Origin: Hydra vulgaris
Taxonomy: Eukaryota; Cnidaria; Hydrozoa; Anthoathecata; Hydridae
NCBI RefSeq assembly: GCF_038396675.1
Contig: NC_088928.1
Location: 17,633,501-17,697,500 of the forward strand
DNA: 64,000 bases
Reading direction: 5' to 3'
The notes beneath the pieces were generated by a model. That model was not told where the DNA came from, ran no database searches, and saw only the letters and a list, made by a program, of their open reading frames with translations. Positions 21,501 to 32,450 of the stretch are shown piece after piece. The position numbers were made by a program, and so were the translations under genes. The first letter of the stretch is position 1; every line of letters begins with the position of its first letter.

Positions 21501-24500
21501 CCGGATCTCAACCCTATTAAGAACCTGTGGGAGATCGTCAACCGCAGAATTAATCATGAAGGTGTTTGTAATAAGGATCAACTGTTTGAACAAATCCAAA
21601 AGGCCTGGGCAGCGATTCCACAAAGTTTCATTGATCACCTGATCGAATCTATGCCTCAAAGATGCAAGGCTGTGATAGCAAAATACAGCTTGGTCAACAT
21701 TTTATCGAGTTGCACTTGTTTTGTCCAGAAGGAAATCAACTTTTTTTAATACTTTTAATTAGTTTATTAATTTTCGTGTACAAATAATGAACTTTGTGAT
21801 GAATAAAACTTGAAGAACTTTGTCTCTAAACAGTTACATAGTTATTTCTCTAAATTGAAAAAATGCAGCACTTTTATATAAAGAAACTAAATTAGCATTT
21901 TTTGGTTGCACTCGTTTTGTCTAATACTGTATATATCTCAGTTTCACAGAAGTTCCCTCATAGGTCATGGAATCTCTAAAGAGGTACATTTTAGCAGCGT
22001 ATATCACAGACAATATCCATCTTGCATAATTAAAGTCCCCAGTCTTGTACCAATGTACACCTTTATCTGGAATTTTCCCAAGAAAAGTTGCCATAAATTC
22101 TGTACATTCCTTGTAATCATTTCTTAGTAAGAAATTCTTATTCTTGAGCTGTTCTTTGAAAATAGAAATGGCAGAATCTTGCTGTAGCTTCATATTTCTG
22201 ACTTTATTATTTAAGCATTTGAAGTCATCCTTGCCCAAGATAAAGTCCAATTTTTTTGTGGAACTCTTTAAATTATTCATTATTTGGGCTGTGATGTCCA
22301 AATAGCACTTTCCAGTTTTTCCCATACGCAATGTCTGCATGCAAAATAAAACAACTTTTTTTCTAATAGAATTTCAATTTTTATGCATGCACCATTCTAC
22401 CTCCCTATGTTTGAAGCAGTTGTGTCAAAAGACAATCCAACTACATTATCTACTGAATCTCATTGGTGTACAAGAGAAAATTTAGCAGTGACTTGACTAG
22501 ACCCAGTGCTATTCTTTATTTCTTTAATAACTAACAATTTACCTTGTTCGTAACTTGAAGTTCCTGAAACTAGTATTGCTAGTCTATCTGACTGTTCTTC
22601 CATTCTTCCTGATCCTCCATTACTTTCCTGTCCCAGTGCAAAACACAAAATTTAGGAGCCACTAATGATTTTATTTTATCTTCCATTATGGCTCTATTTT
22701 CTTGTCAATATCGGTGAAGTTTTTGAAATTGCCACAGTGTATAAGTCAACTCAACTACTTTTTAGCATTGCAGCTGTGATCCCTGTTGGTTGATAAAAGG
22801 AATAGTTTTAAGCAGTCAGCCATTTGACAAACCTTTTAAAGGATTAGTAGGTGATTTTACGAACAGTTTTTTCTTAGGCTTTTTTAGGGGAAGAAAATCT
22901 TTATCTGAAAAATTGAGATCTTTATTTACTCTCGAATTTTCTGAAATCACTTATGTTAATTGCTTTATAACATTTTTTTTGTGTGTGTACTTTTCACTTG
23001 ATTGTTCTTTTTTTTTAATAATTTTGCAATTTTCTTGTATAATCTTTGTCAACAAAACTTAAAATGACTTTTTTTTCCATCTTTTAAAGCATCTAAAAAC
23101 TTTAAATCTTCCTTTTGTTTAGTGTTCCATAATTGATATTTGAACAATATTAGCTGCTTTTTGATGTGCAATATAAAAAAAGTTTTTCTAGTTAATATAA
23201 AACAGCTGGGATTTTTATAATTTCTACCTTAATGCTTTGTTAAGGTACCTCATGTTTAGTTGGTACTCGGTTTGAAGGTAATTGTTCCAGACAATTCAGA
23301 TTCACCAACAACCAAATATGGCATTTTGAATGTTTAAAACTTTAAAACTTTCACAAAAGACACTGCATAGAACAAAACGAAAAGGTGACCATATGAGCAT
23401 CAAAACAAGACAGCAATTACAATTTGATAATTTAATAGACTACTATTTTAATGTGCTGCAGTGCTGCTAACTTAGTACTTAAAACTATTCTGAATCGGTT
23501 TTTTTTTAATCCCCATATTAAACTTGTTATCATGATTTATTTTTTTTGAACGTATTTGTAGAGTAAAAGTTTACTTGTTTGTTTAGTTTTAGATTAATAG
23601 TAATCTAAAATCTTTGAAAAAACTAAAAAAAAAAGTTTGGGGGGGACTTGGAACAAGGGTTAAGATTAACATTTTGGGCTAAATTTTGAAAATGAGAGTT
23701 TATAGGCTACCCATTGCTAGAAAATAGCCGGGGAGATCGATATTTTTAAACTTTGATTTTTTCGGAGCACCCTAATATATATATATATATAGATATGAAT
23801 TGTTGTAGTTAAGATTTTTCTTTTAAAATAAAATTTAAAAGATGAAACATTTTAATCAAATTTTGTTGTTTGGGCACAATAGACACGTCTCTTCTATTTT
23901 TTTCAGGTCTTATATTAGAACATCACAGTCGCTGAAAATAAAATTTTTTTTTTTTCAGCTTTATGATAAAAAAAATGTACATAAAAAAAAATTTATTATT
24001 TAAATAACTGACTTTTTAATTGACTTAAAAATTAAATAATTTAATAAAATTATTTCAATTAATTAGTTATTTAAATAACTCAGCAGATAAAATAAAAACT
24101 TTAGTTACTTAAAATCTAATTAATAAAATTTTTGAGAAAGTTTTGTTACTTACTAAAGCAACAAAGTGAAAAATTTTTAAATTGTACATTAACATCTATA
24201 GAAATTTATGCTAGTTCATATAATAACTCCAAGTTATTAAAGTTTTTTGTTATAATCAGGTTGCTAAAATTCTAGAATGTTTTCTAAGTTCTTTATATAT
24301 TCAGATGAATTTAGGAATCTTTTCTTTTCTATGACAACAAAAAGGGGAAAAAAAATGCTCTTGCCATGAAACTTGCAGAGAAAGTACCTATACTTACTAA
24401 AGATGAGATTAGCAGACTTGTCGGTGAAGAACGAAAGCGTCCGTATGGATGTCAAAGTAAGTTGTTAAAATTTTCTGAAACTATTTACATTGTTTAATTA

Positions 24501-27500
24501 TTGATAACTCTAGAATATTCAAATTAAATTGTTTTAGTATGTAGCAAACGTTATAAAAACCAACAAGGTCTTCGTTATCATTATGAACACTTTAACCATG
24601 AGGTTGAAGATTTCAACACTAATGATACTGTTATTGAGACTATTGTAGACCAGCCTCCAAATGATCATGTGTCAGGGGCTAAGCGTCAAAAAGGAATGCC
24701 ACCAAGCTTATATTGTGACTTCTGCCTCGGAAATATCGACGAAAATAAAAAAAGTGGAAGTTCTGAGGAGTTAATATCTTGCTCAGATTGCGGGCGATCA
24801 GGTACGTAAATTTTTTGTCAATTTAGCGTCGATTGTCTCAAGTATAGTTTTGAAAAGTGCTATTTTTTATGTAAAGGTCATCCTTCATGTTTACAGTTTG
24901 ATGATAATCTAGCAACGCAAGTAAAGAAATACAAATGGCAGTGTATTGAGTGTAAATGCTGTTGTTTATGTGGGACTTCAGACAATGATGTATGTTTTTA
25001 TGGTTTGTTTTTGTTGAAAATGTTTTACAATTTTTAATTTTAATTATCCCAATTTTAAGTATTTTTATATTTTTTATACTATTTATATGTTTTCTGTTTA
25101 AATAAAAAAAGGATAAAGAATATGATAAATATAAAGTATAGTTAAAGATTAAGGTATATAAATAGTATAAATAAAGAATAAAGAATAAATAATAAGAAGA
25201 GAAATTCTAAATACAAAAAGTTTTCTTTTATTACAATTTAAAAAAAAATTATTTTATAATAATTTTTTTTTAAATTGTAATAAAATTATATATGACTCAG
25301 TTTTTTTTAAAAAGGGGAATTTACTCAAAACTACTTAAGGAAATTTCCCCTTTTAAAAAACATTGATTCATATAATGTTTAAAGCTTTGTTTAAGTTCAC
25401 AAAATGATGATTTTTGTTGAAGATATTTTGGGAGTGTAAACATGTGCACTCATGTAAAAGAGCTCTTTTTATTGGATTGGAGTTTAATTTAGTAGTTTTA
25501 TTTTAAAAAATTTTTTTGTATTTCATTTTTTTTAAGTTTTTTCAAGTTACCGCTAACATCACTGTCTAAACATTAATGTACTCAAAAACACACTTGTGTT
25601 TTTAATGTAGAGTGTAAAGTTTGTAATTTTATTTTCTAATGGGGCAAGTTCACTTCATCATCCCAAGTTTACTATGTCATGATGCTTAACTAATTTAGCA
25701 AACTCTTTGTTTTACAAGTTGCTGCATCTGTTTCATTGTTAGATAGGCTTGCAAAATATTCATGAGACTCTGCATTTACTTAAAGCTATATAGATATTGC
25801 TGTTAATGATGATGATATATATAGATATTGCTGATAATGATGAAACTAGTATCTGATTTTCAAAGAAATAAAAGTGCCAAGATTATCCAACATTGGTGAC
25901 TGCTTACAATCTATTTCTAGCGGTGCATATTTGTCTTTATGTTAATATAGGAGAGTGGTATAACTGCTTTTGATAAGTTGTTGTAAAAAATTTACAACAT
26001 TTTTGTACACAAGATTTAATTGATAACAAAAACATTTTGATGTTTTAAAATTATATACATTTTGCTTGCAAGCAAAACACAAAACAACATCTGAAAAAAC
26101 AATTGTTTTTAAAAGTTTTAGACATTTGCAAACATTTTTGTAAAATACCAGTTTTTATTGTTACATTTAATTTTTTTATTGTTTTATTTAATATCATTAC
26201 ATCCATTATTTAAAATCTATTCTTATATAATATGTTTTTGATGGATGATATAGTACACACATGTTTTTTGAGTTGCTTATTATAGTTTTGAGCCAGATGT
26301 ATTTCTGAGAATAAATGTTTGATTTGTCATTGCCTAAACATTCATAGATTTTGAAAAAAGTAATCCATAAATATGTTGTAGAATAATAACCTTTTAAAGG
26401 TCATATTGCCATAATAATGTTGTATAAGCATAAATATGTTGTAGAACCTTTTTTCTGTTTGATAATTTATTTTAATTTTTTATGTATTTGTGAGTTGTAT
26501 TTTGCAATTTTTATCATTTTTTTGTTTACAAGGATCAGTTGTTATTTTGTGATGACTGTGATCGTGGTTATCATATGTATTGCTTAGTACCTGCAATCTC
26601 TGAACCTCCAGAAGGTTGGTTTTTTTTTGTTTTGTTTTTTTGTTGTTACTTTTTTAAGTTGATTTTAGTTAAGGATAAATATTATGCAAATCGGATTACT
26701 CACAATACTATGCAAGGCTGGATTACCCACAGGGCACATAGAGCCCAGGTTTGCTTAAAAAATTTAGTGAAATTTAAAAGTAAAGATTTTTTTGAAATAA
26801 CAAAAAAAGTCATTTTTGAAAGACAGTGAAAAATAGCAAAAGTAACAAAATTTAAGTATTTCTATACTGAATCAATAAATCTATTTGATTTACTTTCATT
26901 CAAACAACTTTGATTTTAATTATGTAGATCTATATTAACATAATAAATGTTTGTTGAACATGATAATAGTATTCATTATCTTTTTCTTTTTAATTAAATG
27001 AAAACTATTTAACAAATTATTTTCATTTTTAATTTATATAATCCAGTGTTTGATTACATTAGTATGTAGCTAATATTTTGTTGATTATTGGTATTGTTGT
27101 GTCTTAGTATTGGTATTGTTGTGTCAACAACTAAGTCGAGACTTAGTTGTTGAAAAGTTAGAAATTGAAAAGTTGACTTTTATTTTATTATTTTTAACTA
27201 TTTCAGTGATGTTTTTGGAACTAATTTATTGCAGGCCTTAAACGCAGGCTAGAGCAGGTTTTGTCCACTCCCGTTGTCCCCTATCTTTTTTTTCTTTTTT
27301 TTAATAATCCATTTTGAACGAGAACAAAATAAAGTAGAGGGTTCAACAAGTGTTGCAATCTCAACAAAGTGTTGCACTCAACAAAGAATTGTTCTTAGTA
27401 TCAAAATGCTTTTTCAGCAAGGAGGAAAACAAAATTTTGTTAGGCACTTGTTAAGGATGTAGTTCAGGATCTGTGTCTGAAACACAAACTATTACATTTT

Positions 27501-30380
27501 AATTGTGATGTTTAACAATGAATTAACCTAAATCTCTGGGATGACTGGAAGAGTTTATTCATTTAGGAGATTTTGGAGATAAATTTGAAAAAAAATTATT
27601 TTATTTATTTTGTTTTATCTTTTGGTAAAGTAATAAGATCAGATCCATCAGATTTCTAGGAGTGATTGAATGTTGGATTGTCTATATTAATGACATTGTT
27701 AAAGATTTTCCAAAATTCTCTAGAACCTAACTTCTGAAATGAAAATACGAGATTTAGTAATCTGGGATTAATGCACCATAGAGTCAAACAAATTTTGATA
27801 TTTAACTGACTTCAAATATGCAGCAAAACTTTATGCTGATGATGCCAGTCGATGATAAAGAAAAAGTAGAAACAGTTCAAGCTGACTTAGATAAAGCTGT
27901 CGTTTGGTCCAAAAAATGGTTAATTTCTTTTAATTTTGACAAATGAATCCTTGAGATTATGTAGTAGGTGCAATTTTCAGTGGAGTGTCAAAAACATCAG
28001 CGCAAGTGCCATTACAAAAAAAAACCATGAACAGAATCCTAGTCAGCTTTAAGATTTTACACTCCAGTGCTATAGGGGTCAATGGTACTAGAGACTAACC
28101 AATAGCAACAATAGTTGGAGATCGTAATTAGAGACAATACTTAAAGATTGATAATTTTTTACTTTTCAAGTGTACGTCACAGATGAGATGTTTTTATATT
28201 GTCAAGTGTACCGTCACAGAGATGTTTTTATATTGAAATATTAAAAATTAAAAAAAAAATTTGTTAATATACTTAATTCAAAAGTACAACATTTATTTAT
28301 AAAGTACAAAGTAAAAACAAAGTTTATTTCAGCAAAATCTTTTGCAAAGTCATCTTCTACTATCATGACTACCTTAGATAGGTAAATAAGTCAATGTTAC
28401 TGGGCAAAACGAAGTAGAAATTCATTTAAGGTGAGGATTTCGTTGTGTTTCTGAATAAGAGCAATCCCACACTCTGCCATTGTCATTTGTCAATTATTGA
28501 CAACCTTTATCAAGTTGACTCGATGCTTCAAATTTTGGTAGCAAGCATCTGATTCCCATACTTCTGGATCTTTCAAATGGAAACTTGGCCTTTTTCTTTT
28601 CTGTGATACTCTAGGTCACAAACTATTCAAAGTTGTTAAAGTCTTAAGCCACACATTGAGTAAACTCAGTGTAAGCTGAATCAGCAAATATAAAGCCATT
28701 TGTGAACTGGTGACATCTGCATAGTTAGAAATTGTCTTTTTTGTTTGTCATTATGTTCGAAACGTTCTTCTTGAGAAAGTTGCATGAGGTTGTCTTTGAA
28801 CATTGGCTTTTTAAATCTAAAACTTTCGTATGTTTTCATATGCATTTAATGTAAAATGATATTACATATTAAAATATATAAAATAAAATGTTAAAATCGG
28901 AGCTAGCAGACGGCATATCCGTTTGCAGTCAATCTTGTTGAATTGATTGGTTGCTTTGCCGAACTGCCAAACTTGTTTTTTGTTGCAGCTGCAATTTAGA
29001 GTTAATAAAATGGAGTTAAAGAAATAATTTATTTGTAAAGAGGTGGTGGCTGAAAAATACAAGAGTTCAAGTTCATAAAAGGTTGGTTGACCGTCACTTA
29101 AATGTACATACATTTTTTGAGTGGTGAAGAAGCTCTGCATTGACTTAAAGCTATATAGCTATTGCTGTTAATGATGGTGATATATATAGATATTGCTGAT
29201 AATGATGAAACAAGGTTCTGATTTTCAAAGAAATAAAAGTGCTAACATTATTTTTTACTGATCATGAAATAGACGTCAGCAACATACTTTAGGTTGAATG
29301 CTAATGTCTTATAACTCAGCTCATGTCTTGATTCTTTGTTAACTCAACTCTTTTCATGACTCTCTGAACGCAACTCTTGTCTTGACTCTCTGTTAACTTA
29401 ACTCATGTATTGACTCTGTTAATTACAATTAAAAAAATAATGTTGCAATCCATCTGTCTGATAAAAGACATGGTTTGCAGTCATCTAAGGAAGTGATGTA
29501 AATGCTTAACGAAATAAAGATTGATATCTACATTGCGTATCTCTATTTTATGATGACGCAGCCAAATGTTAAAGTTATATCTATTTTCCTTAACAACGGA
29601 TGAAAATTATTGCAAGCATTAATAGAAAGGCTTATTCAATGTTGTCTTTAAGTTTTAGTTTCTTGATAAAAATCAGAAGTTAGACGTAAAATTTTTTTGT
29701 GAAATGCTAGATTATCCCGTACAACACTGCCATTGTGATTTGGAAGTTGATTTCATGGTCTTTATTTAAAATGTTGAAAATAGATACTCAAGTAAATACG
29801 GTGTGACAAAAATTGTAGTATATTAAGTGTATGGTTGAATTTTGGGTTTACATGTTTTGTCTTGTTTACTTCTTGCGATCTGGAGCGCTGATTCTCAACA
29901 ATAAAAACGTGAAAAAGTATTCTAGGATTTTTAATGAATCAAGAAAACTTTATATACTACGATCTTATTTTGTTTTACCAATAAACTTCAATTTAACAAC
30001 AGTTTTTATATAGAAAGTGTTTAGGTTATACACATCATTTGTTCTAATCTACAATATTAAAGATTAATTTTATTCAAGACCCAATCCTACAAAACGATTA
30101 ATCCGGTCTTGTTACTTTAGCGACCATTAAAATCAATAACTTTGTTTTTAAAATGTAATTTTATAGCATTTAAGCAATCATACAATCATAGAAATTATGT
30201 TATTTATAATTAAAAATATTATTATTCAGAGTTTATATTCGAAATACAATAATTTTTTTTTAATATATATATACAACTAATATTTTAGGCAGTTGGCAGT
30301 GCCAATTATGCGAAGCACGAGTTAAAGGAGATGATGTACGTAAAGTCGCTGTACTTCCAGAGCATATGGATTCAAGATAA
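18285..30380 (+). CDS. DPF: d4/DPF family protein (requiem-like), seven coding exons
   Basis: Chromatin reader subunit of BAF (SWI/SNF) complexes in other animals; its tandem PHD fingers bind acetylated or crotonylated histone H3. Exons: 18285-18585, 18914-19104, 24315-24456, 24538-24801, 24877-24989, 26533-26614 and 30289-30380. All junctions are GT..AG and all phases match, giving 1185 nt, that is 394 aa, against 391 aa for vertebrate DPF2. Domain order: Requiem N-domain (residues 1 to about 75), acidic and basic linker, C2H2 finger (about 208-233), PHD1 (about 271-327), PHD2 (about 328-380). The 5.2-kb intron after exon 2 holds a nested pair of transposons; the introns around exon 6 are also repeat-filled. 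The poly(A) signal is at 30459. One gene here corresponds to the three vertebrate paralogues DPF1-3. Confidence 0.93.
18914..19104 (+). CDS. DPF: DPF exon 2: acidic and basic linker
   Basis: Begins in phase 1 (GAC across the junction), encodes [19 protein letters not shown] and ends in phase 0 before GTATGT. The acidic run followed by a basic, nuclear-localisation-like cluster matches the linker of DPF proteins. Confidence 0.88.
20371..20535 (+). promoter_or_regulatory. Cluster of heat-shock-element motifs in the Tc1 promoter region
   Basis: Between the left inverted repeat and the transposase frame, CCAGAAGCNT-type units recur. Three of them form perfect three-unit heat-shock elements (GAANNTTCNNGAA): at 20373-20385, 20393-20405 and 20486-20498. 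A further TTCNNGAA lies at 20524-20531. A TATA box lies 25 bp after the cluster. The HSF binding role is inferred from the consensus only. Confidence 0.6.
20556..20563 (+). promoter_or_regulatory. TATA box with downstream initiator-like TCAGT
   Basis: TATATAAG at the usual spacing (about 31 bp) from a TCAGT at 20587, which fits an initiator. It lies between the heat-shock-element cluster and the ATG at 20598. Confidence 0.55.
20598..21749 (+). pseudogene. Tc1-like transposase, inactivated
   Basis: N-terminal helix-turn-helix ([20 protein letters not shown]), a GRPR AT-hook-like motif ([10 protein letters not shown]), then the DDE core: SCDESKF (first Asp), VNDPKHTAK (second Asp) and [11 protein letters not shown]. 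In Tc1 enzymes the last block reads NPIENLW, so the catalytic Glu is replaced by Lys here (a G-to-A change would do it). In-frame stops lie at about 20948 (TAA), 21108 (TGA) and 21495 (TAA). The copy is therefore dead at both coding and catalytic level. Confidence 0.92.
24315..24456 (+). CDS. DPF: DPF exon 3: linker into the C2H2 finger
   Basis: The acceptor AATTTAG keeps phase 0 with the previous exon. Encodes ...[19 protein letters not shown]... and ends RPYGCQ with one extra base before GTAAGT, carrying the first cysteine of the C2H2 finger. An alternative acceptor at 24334 (before GGG AAA) would also keep frame; the exact start is uncertain by 20 bases. Confidence 0.8.
24538..24801 (+). 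CDS. DPF: DPF exon 4: C2H2 finger and start of PHD1
   Basis: Completes the finger ([19 protein letters not shown], histidines included), passes through a linker and begins PHD1 with YCDFCLGN and CSDCGRS. Confidence 0.93.
24877..24989 (+). CDS. DPF: DPF exon 5: end of PHD1 and start of PHD2
   Basis: [27 protein letters not shown]: the HxxC and final cysteine pair of PHD1 run straight into the first cysteines of PHD2, the arrangement that lets the two fingers fold as one unit. Donor GTATGT. Confidence 0.93.
24990..26532. other. DPF intron (no gene)
   Basis: AT-rich. It holds an imperfect inverted repeat of AAAAAAATTATTTTATAATAATTT type near 25240-25275, inverted GGGGAATTT/AAATTTCCCC blocks at 25315-25355, and repeat copy 1 of a dispersed pair at 25763-25885. 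No coding sequence seen. Confidence 0.6.
25763..25885 (+). repeat. Dispersed direct repeat, copy 1 (about 120 bp)
   Basis: Shares AGATATTGCTGATAATGATG and TGATTTTCAAAGAAATAAAA with 29128-29252, in the same orientation, at roughly 90% identity by eye. The two copies flank the DPF exon encoding PHD2. Confidence 0.8.
26533..26614 (+). CDS. DPF: DPF exon 6: PHD2 core
   Basis: [20 protein letters not shown] and SEPPEG: near-identical to the second PHD finger of vertebrate DPF proteins. Begins in phase 0, ends with GAA G before GTTGGT. Confidence 0.95.
26615..27619. other. DPF intron, left part
   Basis: AT-rich, with no host coding sequence. A GGCTGGATTACCCACAGGG stretch near 26709, followed by CACATAGAGCCCAGG, looks like a transposon terminus, but no partner end was found. 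A T-rich low-complexity stretch lies at 27280-27305. Confidence 0.45.
27620..28050 (+). pseudogene. LINE reverse-transcriptase relic
   Basis: Broken frames read [21 protein letters not shown] (the YADD catalytic motif) and [19 protein letters not shown], the usual order in non-LTR reverse transcriptases. It is heavily decayed, short and inside a DPF intron. Confidence 0.65.
28350..29140 (-). pseudogene. Possible transposase relic, minus strand
   Basis: Minus-strand fragments include [14 protein letters not shown] followed by LNEFLLRF, similar to the C-terminal region of repetitive transposase-like proteins. There is also an open frame (28862-29140) with [17 protein letters not shown]. Frames are short and no element ends were found; identification is tentative. 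Confidence 0.3.
29128..29252 (+). repeat. Dispersed direct repeat, copy 2
   Basis: Partner of 25763-25885; see that entry. Similarity begins at CTCTGCATT and ends near AAAAGTGCTAACATTA. Confidence 0.8.
29253..30288. other. Right end of the last DPF intron
   Basis: AT-rich, no supported gene. Short CTCTGTTAACT/TTGACTC-type repeats at 29330-29420. Confidence 0.5.
30289..30380 (+). CDS. DPF: DPF exon 7: end of PHD2 and C-terminus
   Basis: [16 protein letters not shown]: the last zinc-binding cysteine pair of PHD2, then a short tail ending in TAA. Acceptor TATTTTAG. Confidence 0.92.
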
Positions 30381-30458
30381 TATCGTTTTTACAAAAACTC
30401 TTATTTCTGATATAGGCTATATATAAACATTTCAATTGTTAATTTGTGTATAAAAAAT

Positions 30459-30464
30459 AATAAA
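30459..30464 (+). promoter_or_regulatory. Poly(A) signal AATAAA of DPF
   Basis: Hexamer 78 bp after the DPF stop codon. Confidence 0.6.
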
Positions 30465-30639
30465 CCACTTAAAAAGACTAATTGAAGTATGTTATTCAGT
30501 GAAATATATTTATCCACTAAAATGTAAATTATAGTTTAGAGTTTTGCTAGTGTTGAAATTCAAGGTTGTTTTTTTTTTAATTTAAATTTCGTTCCTTATT
30601 TTTCTCTATATCGAAAGATGTTGTTGGCTTAGCATAGGA

Positions 30640-30656
30640 ACAGCACACACGCACAC

Positions 30657-30750
<94 letters not shown>
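30640..30750. repeat. Compound (CA)(TA)n(GA)n microsatellite
   Basis: A short CA-rich start, TA tract 30659-30689, then an uninterrupted GA tract to 30750. Confidence 0.97.
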
Positions 30751-30753
<3 letters not shown>

Positions 30754-32240
30754 TAAAAACTAACCTAAGATAGCGTTATAAATAATGCCGTTTTTATTAT
30801 ACTTCTAGAAATCTTATGATCCTCTTTTCATATCAGCTTCTATACAAGTTTATACTTGCATATTGTACACATGTAATCGTAAATATTTTGTTATTGTGGA
30901 AAATGAATTATATTTAAAATCTTTGCTAAAAAAAATGTTACCGTTGTAACAAAACAATTACAATAAAGTAAAAACTAAAGTTGATACATGATTTCTTTTT
31001 GTCACGTAATAAATATTTCCCAATAAAATTTATTGGGAAGTTTCCCAATAAGTATTATTAATGCTATGAAACATTTGTATAATAATGTATAATGTAATAT
31101 TTTGTAATAATATTATTCAAAATTTTAAGTTAGCATAAGTTCAAAATTTGCATAAAGTTTCGTATATGTTTTATATAGTTTTTGTCGCTCCACTAGAATA
31201 AAGTCTACTAGAGCAGGGCACCGTTAGATTTCCAGTTTATAGAAGCTAACTTCTTCTATTGTAGAATATTTGTAATAATAATATATAACTGAGCCGAATA
31301 AAATAAATAATTTGTTATTAATTTTTAATCCAATTTGAAATCAAAAAGTCAATCTTGAAACTTATTCGAGACTCATATTTATAATTATAGATGCACTTGA
31401 AGTAGTTAAAACAATATTTTGCTTTGTTGAATAATTTAGTATTTATACAGATAGTATATATTCACGGATTTAGTCAATAGCGAATTAATGAAAAATATCG
31501 CGAAAAACAGGGTTCGGGGCAAAGACAATGAGTAGGTGGTAGCAGAAGAAGATCGTACAGTAACCATTTGAATTTATAATATTTGTTTAAAACAGAAGAA
31601 GAATTAACTTTGGTAAAATACTTAAAAACCTAGATGGTCAATGTAGTTCATTTTTCTGCAATTTTGAAAATTTTATCAGTAATGAGTAATCTTTAGTTGA
31701 TAAACCTTTTATTAATGTATAACCGTGAGAGTCATGTTAACATTTTTATTATTGAGCAAAAAGATCGAATCTTTCTATTATTCAGTTGAAGATTGAACAT
31801 AATTTTAATTTTATCCTCACATAACTGACAAAATGCAACCCTTGATCGTGGTGTTTTTGGTCCATTTAAAAAAATTTTTTTAAAGTGGTATGAATCTTCT
31901 TAATAATAGTATTGAGGTTGAAACTACACTTGGCAATTTCCCACCAGCATCGTCTATTTCGTTAAGAGAAACATCTGTGACTTAAAAATCAACATCATCT
32001 ATTGTTTCTCCTTAAAAAAAATTTTTTTAATTAAAATCCAAATTAAGAAAGACAAATATTTACAAAATATCGTAAACCACGCATTTTAACATCTGAAAAA
32101 AATGATGTCAAAAACTCTCTTTTGAAGACAAATTTGAAAGACAAAAATCCAAGACATATAGGGCGTCTATTTTTTAAGCAATTTTTGATCCCTTCCTCCC
32201 TCCTCCTTAATGAAAAAGAAAAAAATGTATTATTTTACTC
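30751..32240. other. AT-rich intergenic stretch
   Basis: No gene recognised. Contains TTCCCAATAAA/TTTATTGGGAA inverted units at about 31016-31050. Confidence 0.55.
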
Positions 32241-32312
32241 TTGTTCTATATATTCAAAGTGTGAACTTGCCTCACTGACAAAAGAGTAAAAGCTATTTGG
32301 TTAATAAAATTA

Positions 32313-32450
32313 GAATGAGTAAAACTGACATGCATGACTCCCAAGTCATGCATGACAGTTTTACTCGAATGAGTAAAACTGAGATGCATGACTCCCAAGT
32401 CATGCATGACAGTTTTACTCATTCGAGTAAAACTGAGCCTGACTTGGGAG
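32313..32450. repeat. Tandem hairpins (two 51-bp near-palindromes plus a partial)
   Basis: Each unit is GAGTAAAACTG..CATGCATGACT, spacer CCCA, then its reverse complement with one mismatch. Units occur at about 32316-32366 and 32371-32421, followed by a half unit. They lie at the 3' end of the decayed gene. The unit's ...CTCCCAAGTCA... matches the gene's own coding sequence for FASQV, so the hairpins appear to have grown by inverted duplication of it. Confidence 0.9.

Larger units (their letters stand above)
20072..21929 (+). mobile_element. Tc1-like (Tc1/mariner) transposon, 1.86 kb, TA target duplication
   Basis: Ends CAGTATTGGACAAAAC and its near complement GTTTTGTCTAATACTG, followed inward on both sides by a TGCAACCAA block. 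TA dinucleotides at 20070-20071 and 21930-21931 are the duplicated target. It is inserted inside the transposase relic described above and carries a + strand transposase pseudogene and a promoter-like region. Confidence 0.93.
19540..22648 (-). pseudogene. Decayed transposase, split by a Tc1 insertion
   Basis: Read on the minus strand. Right part (about 22648-21935): fragments including [21 protein letters not shown] and [20 protein letters not shown]. Left part (about 20068-19540): [36 protein letters not shown] and [14 protein letters not shown]. These align in order with DDYKEIMDLCLLILGKLPD, LVYVKSWISC, FQNHLWYLSPE and VVEDHRKRVPDARK of the intact protein at 6297-8666. The breakpoint falls between YLFRD... 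and LVYVK..., exactly where the Tc1 element sits, so the two pieces were once one gene. Multiple stops and frameshifts are present. Confidence 0.82.
19215..23774 (-). mobile_element. Decayed transposon in the DPF intron, relative of the 5803-9393 element
   Basis: The right terminus CGGAGCACCCTA is the complement of TAGGGTGCTCCG and adjoins a short TA tract. An inverted match inside both ends (ATGATAACAAGTTTA and GGGGATTA at 19282-19311, and its complement at 23510-23530) marks the internal part of long inverted repeats. The outermost left end is missing. Between them lies a minus-strand transposase relic related to the intact 789-aa protein. A Tc1-like element is inserted at 20072-21929. Confidence 0.8.
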
